The notes under the pieces were generated by a model. It did no database searches and was not told where the DNA came from. It saw only the letters and a program-made list of their open reading frames with translations. Of a stretch of DNA of 64,000 bases, positions 1 through 8,837 are shown piece by piece. The position numbers were made by a program, and so were the translations under genes. The DNA comes from Desmodus rotundus (Eukaryota; Chordata; Mammalia; Chiroptera; Phyllostomidae). Within the stretch, counting starts at the first letter, position 1. The number at the start of each line of letters is the position of its first letter. The stretch covers positions 427,433 to 491,432 of the forward strand of contig NW_026527511.1 of the NCBI RefSeq assembly GCF_022682495.2, given 5' to 3'.

Positions 1-147
1 TCCCCATGTTCTTCCACTCCTCAAGCGTGACCCCTTTACGGATGGAAGAAAAGGGGGATCTTCGCAGTGGTGGGTTCTGGCCAGAGGGGTCGGCGGGTTT
101 GCCTCCACGTACGCCAGGTGCCCGCACACCGGGCCCAGGTGTTTGTG

Positions 148-161
148 CCCCGTGGAGGCAG
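148..161 (+). promoter_or_regulatory. CTCF-like motif, present in almost every core
   Basis: CCCCGTGGAGGCAG matches 13 of 14 positions of the published vertebrate CTCF consensus CCGCGNGGNGGCAG, but fewer positions of the CCASYAGRKGGCRS form. The same sequence is at 965-978 in core A and 4500-4513 in core B. The C core starting at 11285 has it changed (GGAGGGAG). Function is inferred from motif only. Confidence 0.4.
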
Positions 162-387
162 AGGGCTGCTTATTGCTGGATGCAAGTGTCCTGCGGGGTC
201 AAGGAACGGCATGGGCACTCCCCCCCGCCACACAGGGCGTCGGGCCCTTAGAGAGTTCCATGGGAAATCCCCCGCCCATGCCCCCGGTACCCAAGTCTGT
301 CCTTAGCACACTGTCTGTGCGGGGCTGAAGGTGCTGCTAGGCAGTGTGGCCTGTGGGAAATCGTGCGGTCCTCTGAGTGGCAGGGAG

Positions 388-409
388 GGCTTCTGTTTCC
401 CCGAACAGG
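388..409 (+). other. 3' splice-site-like element at the end of B, C and H cores
   Basis: A pyrimidine-rich run ending in an acceptor-type CAG (TTCTGTTTCCCCGAACAG, then GTGCGCAG) stands about 25 bp before every tract that follows a B, C or H core. Core A has a weaker version. No transcript evidence is available here. Confidence 0.3.
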
Positions 410-696
410 TGCGCAGGGACCCTGTAAAACTGCTGTGACCTCTCAAGGTGGTCATGTGACCCCTCAAGTGTGGGGCTGCTGACCTCCCAAGGGTGCGTCA
501 CGGGACCCCTCAAGGACGGGTCACGTGACCCCAAAAGGCTGGGTCACGAGACTCCTCAAGGGTGGGTCACGTGACCCCTCGGGGGTGGGTCACGTGACCC
601 CAAAAGGGTGGGTCACGTGACCCCTCAGGGGTGAGTCACGTGACCCCACAGGGTTGGGTCACCAGACCCCTCAGGGGTGGGTCAGGAGACACCTAG

Positions 697-705
697 AGGG
701 TGAGT
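697..705 (+). other. 5' splice-site-like element at the unit start
   Basis: AGGGTGAGT fits the donor consensus (GTGAGT intron start) and recurs at the end of every tract. A second donor-like site, CAGGTGAGC, occurs in every A-B linker (1271-1279 in the first). Confidence 0.3.
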
Positions 706-743
706 CCCGTGACCCGAGGAAGGCTTGTGGTGGGGAGCCTGAG

Positions 744-755
744 TGCGCACGCGCG
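744..755 (+). promoter_or_regulatory. NRF-1-type motif in core A
   Basis: TGCGCACGCGCG fits the NRF-1 consensus YGCGCAYGCGCR at every position. It sits 44 bp after the unit start, a spacing kept in units that start with a core after a tract. Binding is inferred from the motif alone. Confidence 0.6.
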
Positions 756-761
756 GCCCAA

Positions 762-768
762 GTATAGG
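762..768 (+). promoter_or_regulatory. TATA-like GTATAGG downstream of the NRF-1 motif
   Basis: GTATAGG follows the NRF-1-type motif by about 7 bp in nearly every core (AAGTATAGG in A, ACGTATAGG in B and C). It is a poor match to TATAAA, so a TATA-box role is only a possibility. Confidence 0.25.
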
Positions 769-1264
769 CCCGAAACCAGCCAGCCCCGGCTCGGAGAAAA
801 GCCATCTCCTGGGGGCCTCCCCATGTTCCTCCTCTCCTCAAGGAGGACCCCTTTACGGATGGAAGAAAAGGGGGATCTTCGCAGTGGTGGGTTCGGGCCA
901 GAGGGGTCTGCGGTTTTGCCTGCACGTACGCCAGGTGCTCGCACAACGGGCCCAGGTGTTTGAGCCCCGTGGAGGCAGAGGGCTCCTTATTGCTGGATGA
1001 TAGTGTCCTGCAGGGTTAAGGGAGGGCGTGGGCACTCCCAGGGCGACAGAGGGCACCTGGCCTTTAGAGAGTTCCCTGGAAAATTCCCCGCCCAGGCCCC
1101 TGGTCCACAAGTCTATCCTGCGCACAGTGTCTGTGGGAGGCTGGGAGTGCTTCTGGGCAGTGTTCCCCAGCGGAAATCGCGTGGTCCTCTAGGTGGCAGG
1201 GAGGGCTCCTGTGTCCACGGACAGGTGCCCAGGGACCCGGTGGAACTGCTGTGACCTCTAAAGG

Positions 1265-1816
1265 GTGGGTCAGGTGAGCCGAGGGAGGTGTGTGCTTGGG
1301 CGCCTGAGTGCGCATGCACGGCCCACATATAGGCCCGAAACGAGCCAGCCGCGGCTCGGAGAAAAGCCATCTCCTGGGGGCCTCCCCATGTTCTTCCACT
1401 CCTCAAGCGTGACCCCTTTACGGATGGAAGAAAAGGGGGATCTTCGCAGTGGTGGGTTCTGGCCAGAGGGGTCGGCGGGTTTGCCTCCACGTACGCCAGG
1501 TGCCCGCACACCGGGCCCAGGTGTTTGTGCCCCGTGGAGGCAGAGGGCTGCTTATTGCTGGATGCAAGTGTCCTGCGGGGTCAAGGAACGGCATGGGCAC
1601 TCCCCCCCGCCACACAGGGCGTCGGGCCCTTAGAGAGTTCCATGGGAAATCCCCCGCCCATGCCCCCGGTACCCAAGTCTGTCCTTAGCACACTGTCTGT
1701 GCGGGGCTGAAGGTGCTGCTAGGCAGTGTGGCCTGTGGGAAATCGTGCGGTCCTCTGAGTGGCAGGGAGGGCTTCTGTTTCCCCGAACAGGTGCGCAGGG
1801 ACCCTGTAAAACTGCT
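1265..1816 (+). repeat. Core subtype B (reference example)
   Basis: About 550 bp and homologous to core A. Diagnostic features are the entry GTGAGCCGAGGGAGGTGTGT, TTCTTCCACTCCTCAAGCG, GGATGCAAGTGTCC and the 3' pyrimidine-rich TTCTGTTTCCCCGAACAGG. Here the NRF-1 site (1309-1320) reads TGCGCATGCACG and the next motif reads CACATATAGG, two CpG-to-CpA changes relative to most B cores. Core B normally follows core A; in four units (starts 7999, 25143, 40312, 60031) it directly follows a 23-mer tract. Confidence 0.9.
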
Positions 1817-2081
1817 GTGACCTCTCAAGGTGGTCATGTGACCCCTCAAGTGTGGGGCTGCTGACCTCCCAAGGGTGCGTCACGGGACCCCTCAAGGACG
1901 GGTCACGTGACCCCAAAAGGCTGGGTCACGAGACTCCTCAAGGGTGGGTCACGTGACCCCTCGGGGGTGGGTCACGTGACCCCAAAAGGGTGGGTCACGT
2001 GACCCCTCAGGGGTGAGTCACGTGACCCCACAGGGTTGGGTCACCAGACCCCTCAGGGGTGGGTCAGGAGACACCTAGAGG

Positions 2082-3669
2082 GTGAGTCCCGTGACCCGAG
2101 GAAGGCTTGTGGTGGGGAGCCTGAGTGCGCACGCGCCGCCCAAGTATAGGCCCGAAACCAGCCAGCCCCGGTTCGGAGAAAAGCCATCTCCTGGGGGCCG
2201 CCCCATGTTCCTCCTCTCCTCAAGGAGGACCCCTTTACGGATGGAAGAAAAGGGGGATCTTCGCAGTGGTGGGTTCGGGCCAGAGGGGTCTGCGGTTTTG
2301 CCTGCACGTACGCCAGGTGCTCGCACAACGGGCCCAGGTGTTTGAGCCCCGTGGAGGCAGAGGGCTCCTTATTGCTGGATGATAGTGTCCTGCAGGGTTA
2401 AGGGAGGGCGTGGGCACTCCCAGGGCGACAGAGGGCACCTGGCCTTTAGAGAGTTCCCTGGAAAATTCCCCGCCCAGGCCCCTGGTCCACAAGTCTATCC
2501 TGCGCACAGTGTCTGTGGGAGGCTGGGAGTGCTTCTGGGCAGTGTTCCCCAGCGGAAATCGCGTGGTCCTCTAGGTGGCAGGGAGGGCTCCTGTGTCCAC
2601 GGACAGGTGCCCAGGGACCCGGTGGAACTGCTGTGACCTCTAAAGGGTGGGTCAGGTGAGCCGAGGGAGGTGTGTGCTTGGGCGCCTGAGTGCGCATGCA
2701 CGGCCCACATATAGGCCCGAAACGAGCCAGCCGCGGCTCGGAGAAAAGCCATCTCCTGGGGGCCTCCCCATGTTCTTCCACTCCTCAAGCGTGACCCCTT
2801 TACGGATGGAAGAAAAGGGGGATCTTCGCAGTGGTGGGTTCGGGCCAGAGGGGTCGGCGGGTTTGCCTCCACGTACGCCAGGTGCCCGCACACCGGGCCC
2901 AGGTGTTTGTGCCCCGTGGAGGCAGAGGGCTGCTTATTGCTGGATGCAAGTGTCCTGCGGGGTCAAGGAACGGCATGGGCACTGCCCCGGCCACACAGGG
3001 CGCCGGGTCCTTAGAGAGTTCCATGGGAAATCCCCCGCCCATGCCCCCGGTACCCAAGTCTGTCCTTAGCACACTGTCTGTGCGGGGCTGAAGGTGCTGC
3101 TAGGCAGTGTGGCCTGTGGGAAATCGTGCGGTCCTCTGAGTGGCAGGGAGGGCTTCTGTTTCCCCGAACAGGTGCGCAGGGACCCTGTAAAACTGCTGTG
3201 ACCTCTCAAGGTGGTCATGTGACCCCTCAAGTGTGGGGCAGCTGACCTCCCAAGGGTGGGTCACGGGACCCCTCAAGGACGGGTCACGTGACCCCAAAAG
3301 GGTGGGTCACGAGACTCCTCAAGGGTGGGTCACGTGACCCCTCAGGGGTGGGTCACGTGACCCCAAAAGGGTGGGTCACGTGACCCCTCAGGTTTGGGTC
3401 ACGTGACCCATTGGGGGTGGGTCATGTGACCCCTCGGGGGTGGGTCACGAGACCCCTCAGGGGTGGGTCACGTGACCCCTCAGGGGTGGGTCACGTGACC
3501 CCTCAGGTTTGGGTGACGTGACCCCTCGGGGGTGGGTCATGTGACCCCTCGGGGGTGGGTCACGTGACCCCTCAGGGGTGGGTCACGAGACCCCTCAGGG
3601 GTGGGTCACGTGACCCCTCAGGGTTGGGTCACGAGACCCCTCAGGGGTGGGTCAGGAGACACCTAGAGG
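2082..3669 (+). repeat. Unit 2: A-B + tract (1,588 bp)
   Basis: B entry 2647, tract 3198-3669. The A core NRF-1 motif ends GCGCC instead of GCGCG, and the core has GGGGCCGCCCC. The B core has the damaged NRF-1 site and GCACTGCCCCGGCC. Confidence 0.9.
3198..3669 (+). repeat. 23-bp E-box tract (reference example)
   Basis: A 472-bp run of 23-bp repeats. The ideal repeat carries the 14-bp perfect palindrome GGGTCACGTGACCC followed by an overlapping inverted repeat, CCCCTCAGGGG. By eye this tract holds nine CACGTG and three CATGTG sites; other repeats read CACGAG, CACGGG or CAGGAG at the same place. The first repeats after the core are degenerate (GTGACCTCTCAAGG, CAGCTGACCTCCCAAGG) and the last, GGGTCAGGAGACACC, leads into the next unit. 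Confidence 0.92.
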
Positions 3670-5211
3670 GTGAGTCCCGTGACCCGAGGAAGGCTTGTGG
3701 TGGGGAGCCTGAGTGCGCACGCGCCGCCCAAGTATAGGCCCGAAACCAGCCTGCCGCGGCTCGGAGAAAAGCCATCTCCTGGGGGCCTCCCCATGTTCCT
3801 CCTCTCCTCAAGGAGGACCCCTTTACGGATGGAAGAAAAGGGGGATCTTCGCAGTGGTGGGTTCGGGCCAGAGGGGTCTGCGTGTTTGCCTGCACGTACG
3901 CCAGGTGCTCGCACAACGGGCCCAGGTGTTTGAGCCCCGTGGAGGCAGAGGGCTCCTTATTGCTGGATGATAGTGTTCTGCAGGGTTAAGGGAGGGCGTG
4001 GGCACTCCCAGGGCGACAGAGGGCACCTGGCCTTTAGAGAGTTCCCTGGAAAATTCCCCGCCCAGGCCCCTGGTCCACAAGTCTATCCTGCGCACAGTGT
4101 CTGTGGGAGGCTGGGAGTGCTTCTGGGCAGTGTACCCCAGCGGAAATCGCGTGGTCCTCTAGGTGGCAGGGAGGGCTCCTGTGTCCACGAACAGATGACC
4201 AAGGACCCGGTGGAACTGCTGTGACCTCTAAAGGGTGGGTCAGGTGAGCCGAGGGAGGTGTGTGCTTGGGCGCCTGAGTGCGCATGCGCGGCCCACGTAT
4301 AGGCCCGAAACGAGCCAGCCGCGGCTCGGAGAAAAGCCATCTCCTGGGGGCCTCCCCATGTTCTTCCACTCCTCAAGCGTGACCCCTTTACGGATGGAAG
4401 AAAAGGGGGATCTTCGCAGTGGTGGGTTCGGGCCAGAGGGGTCGGCGGGTTTGCCTCCACGTACGCCAGGTGCCCGCACACCGGGCCCAGGTGTTTGTGC
4501 CCCGTGGAGGCAGAGGGCTGCTTATTGCTGGATGCAAGTGTCCTGCGGGGTCATGGAACGGCATAGGCACTCCCCCGGCCACACAGGGCGCCGGGCCCTT
4601 AGAGAGTTCCATGGGAAATCCCCCGCCCATGCCCCCGGTACCCAAGTCTGTCCTTAGCACACTGTCTGTGCGGGGCTGAAGGTGCTGCTAGGCAGTGTGG
4701 CCTGTGGGAAATCGTGCGGTCCTCTGAGTGGCAGGGAGGGCTTCTGTTTCCCCGAACAGGTGCGCAGGGACCCTGTAAAACTGCTGTGACCTCTCAAGGT
4801 GGTCATGTGACCCCTCAAGTGTGGGGCTGCTGACCTCCCAAGGGTGCGTCACGGGACCCCTCAAGGACGGGTCACGTGACCCCAAAAGGCTGGGTCACGA
4901 GACTCCTCAAGGGTGGGTCACGTGGCCCCTCAGGTTTGGGTCACGTGACCCCTCGGGGGTGGGTCATGTGACCCCTCGAGGTTGGGTCATGTGAACCCTC
5001 GGGGGTGGGTCACGTGACCCCTCAGGGGTGGGTCACGAGACCCCTCAGGGGTGGGTCACGTGACCCCTCAGCTTTGGGTCACGTGACCCCTCGGGGGTGG
5101 GTCATGTGACCCCTCGGGGGTGGGTCACGAGACCCCTCAGGGGTGGGTCACGTGACCCCTCAGGGTTGGGTCACGAGACCCCTCAGGGGTGGGTCAGGAG
5201 ACACCTAGAGG
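3670..5211 (+). repeat. Unit 3: A-B + tract (1,542 bp)
   Basis: B entry 4235, tract 4786-5211. Core A is distinctive: CGTGTTTGCC mid-core and CACGAACAGATGACCAAGG at its 3' end. Core B reads TCATGGAACGGCATAGG. Confidence 0.9.
4279..4290 (+). promoter_or_regulatory. Palindromic NRF-1-type motif in core B
   Basis: TGCGCATGCGCG contains the 10-bp perfect palindrome GCGCATGCGC and fits the NRF-1 consensus. It is 44 bp after the B-core entry at 4235. Most B cores carry this form; those entered at 1265, 2647 and 12985 carry the damaged TGCGCATGCACG. Confidence 0.6.
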
Positions 5212-6593
5212 GTGAGTCCCGTGACCCGAGGAAGGCTTGTGGTGGGGAGCCTGAGTGCGCACGCGCAGCCCAAGTATAGGCCCGAAACCAGCCAGCCGCG
5301 GCTCGGAGAAAAGCCATCTCCTGGGGGCCTCCCCATGTTCCTCCTCTCCTCAAGGAGGACCCCTTTACGGATGGAAGAAACGGGGGAACTTCGCAGTGGT
5401 GGGTTCGGGCCAGAGGGGTCTGCGGGTTTGCCTGCACGTACGCCAGGTGCTCGCACAACGGGCCCAGGTGTTTGAGCCCCGTGGAGGCAGAGGGCTCCTT
5501 ATTGCTGGATGATAGTGTTCTGCAGGGTTAAGGGAGGGCGTGGGCACTCCCAGGGCGACAGAGGGCACCTGGCCTTTAGAGAGTTCCCTGGAAAATTCCC
5601 CGCCCAGGCCCCTGGTCCACAAGTCTATCCTGCGCACAGTGTCTGTGGGAGGCTGGGAGTGCTTCTGGGCAGTGTACCCCAGCGGAAATCGCGTGGTCCT
5701 CTAGGTGGCAGGGAGGGCTCCTGTGTCCACGGACAGGTGCCCAGGGACCCGGTGGAACTGCTGTGACCTCTAAAGGGTGGGTCAGGTGAGCCGAAGGAGG
5801 TGTGTGCTTGGGCGCCTGAGTGCGCATGCGCGGCCCACGTATAGGCCCGAAACGAGCCAGCCGCGGCTCGGAGAAAAGCCATCTCCTGGGGGCCTCCCCA
5901 TGTTCTTCCACTCCTCAAGCGTGACCCCTTTACGGATGGAAGAAAAGGGGGATCTTCGCAGTGGTGGGTTCTGGCCAGAGGGGTCGGCGGGTTTGCCTCC
6001 ACGTACGCCAGGTGCCCGCACACCGGGCCCAGGTGTTTGTGCCCCGTGGAGGCAGAGGGCTGCTTATTGCTGGATGCAAGTGTCCTGCGGGGTCAAGGAA
6101 CGGCATGGGCACTCCCCCCCGCCACACAGGGCGTCGGGCCCTTAGAGAGTTCCATGGGAAATCCCCCGCCCATGCCCCCGGTACCCAAGTCTGTCCTTAG
6201 CACACTGTCTGTGCGGGGCTGAAGGTGCTGCTAGGCAGTGTGGCCTGTGGGAAATCGTGCGGTCCTCTGAGTGGCAGGGAGGGCTTCTGTTTCCCCGAAC
6301 AGGTGCGCAGGGACCCTGTAAAACTGCTGTGACCTCTCAAGGTGGTCATGTGACCCCTCAAGTGTGGGGCTGCTGACCTCCCAAGGGTGCGTCACGGGAC
6401 CCCTCAAGGACGGGTCACGTGACCCCAAAAGGCTGGGTCACGAGACTCCTCAAGGGTGGGTCACGTGACCCCTCGGGGGTGGGTCACGTGACCCCAAAAG
6501 GGTGGGTCACGTGACCCCTCAGGGGTGAGTCACGTGACCCCACAGGGTTGGGTCACCAGACCCCTCAGGGGTGGGTCAGGAGACACCTAGAGG
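5212..6593 (+). repeat. Unit 4: A-B + tract (1,382 bp)
   Basis: B entry 5777 (GAGCCGAAGGAGG), tract 6329-6593. Core A carries GAAGAAACGGGGGAACT, shared only with the A cores at 18227 and 22357. Confidence 0.9.
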
Positions 6594-7998
6594 GTGAGTC
6601 CCGTGACCCGAGGAAGGCTTGTGGTGGGGAGCCTGAGTGCGCACGCGCCGCCCAAGTATAGGCCCGAAACCAGCCAGCCCCGGTTCGGAGAAAAGCCATC
6701 TCCTGGGGGCCGCCCCATGTTCCTCCTCTCCTCAAGGAGGACCCCTTTACGGATGGAAGAAAAGGGGGATCTTCGCAGTGGTGGGTTCGGGCCAGAGGGG
6801 TCTGCGGTTTTGCCTGCACGTACGCCAGGTGCTCGCACAACGGGCCCAGGTGTTTGAGCCCCGTGGAGGCAGAGGGCTCCTTATTGCTGGATGATAGTGT
6901 TCTGCAGGGTTAAGGGAGGGCGTGGGCACTCCCAGGGCGACAGAGGGCACCTGGCCTTTAGAGAGTTCCATGGAAAATTCCCCGCCCAGGCCCCTGGTCC
7001 ACAAGTCTATCCTGCGCACAGTGTCTGTGGGAGGCTGGGAGTGCTTCTGGGCAGTGTTCCCCAGCGGAAATCGCGTGGTCCTCTAGGTGGCAGGGAGGGC
7101 TCCTGTGTCCACGGACTGGTGCCCAGGGACCCGGTGGAAATGCTGTGACCTCTAAAGGGTGGGTCAGGTGAGCCGAGGGAGGTGTGTGCTTGGGCGCCTG
7201 AGTGCGCATGCGCGGCCCACGTATAGGCCCGAAACGAGCCAGCCGCGGCTCGGAGAAAAGCCATCTCCTGGGGGCCTCCCCATGTTCTTCCACTCCTCAA
7301 GCGTGACCCCTTTACGGATGGAAGAAAAGGGGGATCTTCGCAGTGGTGGGTTCGGGCCAGAGGGGTCGGCGGGTTTGCCTCCACGTACGCCAGGTGCCCG
7401 CACACCGGGCCCAGGTGTTTGTGCCCCGTGGAGGCAGAGGGCTGCTTATTGCTGGATGCAAGTGTCCTGCGGGGTCAAGGAACGGCATGGGCACTGCCCC
7501 GGCCACACAGGGCGCCGGGCCCTTAGAGAGTTCCATGGGAAATCCCCCGCCCATGAGCCCGGTACCCAAGTCTGTCCTTAGCACACTGTCTGTGCGGGGC
7601 TGAAGGTGCTGCTAGGCAGTGTGGCCTGTGGGAAATCGTGCGGTCCTCTGAGTGGCAGGGAGGGCTTCTGTTTCCCCGAACAGGTGCGCAGGGACCCTGT
7701 AAAACTGCTGTGACCTCTCAAGGTGGTCATGTGACCACTCAAGTGTGGGGCAGCTGACCTCCCAAGGGTGGGTCACGGGACCCCTCAAGGACGGGTCACG
7801 TGACCCCAAAAGGGTGGGTCACGAGACTCCTCAAGGGTGGGTCACGTGACCCCTCTGGGGTAGGTCACGTGACCCCTCGGGGGGGGGGTCACGTGACCCC
7901 TCGGGGGTGGGTCACGAGACCCCTCGGTGGTGGGTCACCTGACCCCTCGGGGGTGGGTCACGAGACCCCTCAGGGGTGGGTCAGGAGACACCTCAAGG
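6594..7998 (+). repeat. Unit 5: A-B + tract (1,405 bp)
   Basis: B entry 7159, tract 7710-7998 with a run of 10 G near 7879-7888. Core B has CCCATGAGCCCGG, a variant that recurs in B cores entered at 12985, 24304, 36183, 39473, 48086, 51374, 55904 and 59192. Confidence 0.9.
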
Positions 7999-8837
7999 GT
8001 GAGTCCCGTGACCCGAGGAAGGCTTGTGGTGGGGAGCCTGAGTGCGCACGCGCGGCCCACGTATAGGCCCGAAACGAGCCAGCCGCGGCTCGGAGAAAAG
8101 CCATCTCCTGGGGGCCTCCCCATGTTCTTCCACTCCTCGAGCGTGACCCCTTTACGGATGGAAGAAAAGGGGGATCTTCGCAGTGGTGGGTTCTGGCCAG
8201 AGGGGTGGGCGGGTTTGCCTCCACGTACGCCAGGTGCCCGCACACCGGGCCCAGGTGTTTGTGCCCCGTGGAGGCAGAGGGCTGCTTATTGCTGGATGCA
8301 AGTGTCCTGCGGGGTCAAGGAACGGCATGGGCACTCCCCCGGCCACACAGGGCGCCGGGCCCTTATAGAGTTCCATGGGAAATCCCCCGCCCATGCCCCC
8401 TGTACCCAAGTCTGTCCTTAGCACACTGTCTGTGCGGGGCTGAAGGTGCTGCTAGGCAGTGTGGCCTGTGGGAAATCGTGCGGTCCTCTGAGTGGCAGGG
8501 AGGGCTTCTGTTTCCCCGAACAGGTGCGCAGGGACCCTGTAAAACTGCTGTGACCTCTCAAGGTGGTCATGTGACCCCTCAAGTGTGGGGCAGCTGACCT
8601 CCCAAGGGTGGGTCACGGGACCCCTCAAGGGTGGGTCACGAGACCCCTCAAGGACGGGTCACGTGACCCCAAAAGAGTGTGTCAGGAGACTCCTCAAGGG
8701 TGGGTCACGTGACCCCAAAAGGGTGGGTCAGGAGACTCCTCAAGGGTGGGTCACGTGACCCCTCAGGGGTGAGTCACGTGACCCCTCAGGGTTGGGTCAC
8801 CAGACCCCTCAGGGGTGGGTCAGGAGACACCTAGAGG
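7999..8837 (+). repeat. Unit 6: single core B + tract (839 bp)
   Basis: A B core entered directly from a tract, tract 8550-8837. It has CCTCGAGCGTG, the derived GC-box and TTATAGAGTTCC, the last being a C-core feature. The 3' half may therefore come from a C core. Confidence 0.88.
8202..8213 (+). promoter_or_regulatory. GC-box created in one B core
   Basis: GGGGTGGGCGGG contains the Sp1-type GGGCGG. Other B cores have GGGGTCGGCGGG here, so one C-to-G change made the box. The unit at 25143 shares it (25346-25357), which marks the two units as relatives. Confidence 0.35.

Larger units (their letters stand above)
1..699 (+). repeat. Unit 0: core B (5' cut by window) + tract
   Basis: The core is entered part-way in; the tract is 435-699. 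It appears identical to 1383-2081, a 1,382-bp offset. Carries GGTTCTGGCC and a C7 run in the core. Confidence 0.88.
700..1250 (+). repeat. Core subtype A (reference example)
   Basis: About 550 bp. In order it holds the NRF-1-like motif at 744-755, GTATAGG at 762-768, a diagnostic CCTCCTCTCCTCAAGGAGG segment near 829-847, the CTCF-like motif at 965-978, the diagnostic GGATGATAGTGT near 995, and an end rich in differences from B (CTCCTGTGTCCACGGACAGG near 1207-1226). Homologous to core B throughout; the first half differs at few positions, the second half at many. Always followed by a one-repeat linker and core B, except where it has recombined. Confidence 0.9.
700..2081 (+). repeat. Unit 1: A-B + tract (1,382 bp)
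   Basis: Core A 700-1250, B entry 1265, tract 1817-2081. The A core has the CGGTTTTGCC variant. The B core and its tract recur at offset 4,512 (about 5796-6600), apart from a few bases including the NRF-1 site. Confidence 0.9.

Noticed and set aside
3198..3669. CRISPR-like direct repeats
   Set aside because: The 23-mers are contiguous with no unique spacers, vary internally, and there are no cas genes or other prokaryotic genes.
3198..3669. Iterons of a plasmid or phage origin
   Set aside because: There is no Rep gene or AT-rich unwinding region in 64 kb, and array size and higher-order structure are eukaryotic.
3198..3669. G-quadruplex-forming tract
   Set aside because: GGGG and TGGG blocks are separated by about 15 bp of palindrome, too long for ordinary quadruplex loops; only the rare pure G runs might qualify.
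7927..8421. Open frames of 60-164 codons on both strands in every unit, including the longest here
   Set aside because: They occur in overlapping sense and antisense sets in each repeat, are rich in Arg, Pro and Gly as GC-rich DNA predicts, show no domain I recognise, and change or end when a tract gains or loses a 23-mer. In the tracts the frame stays open only where CACGAG replaces the TGA of CACGTGACC.
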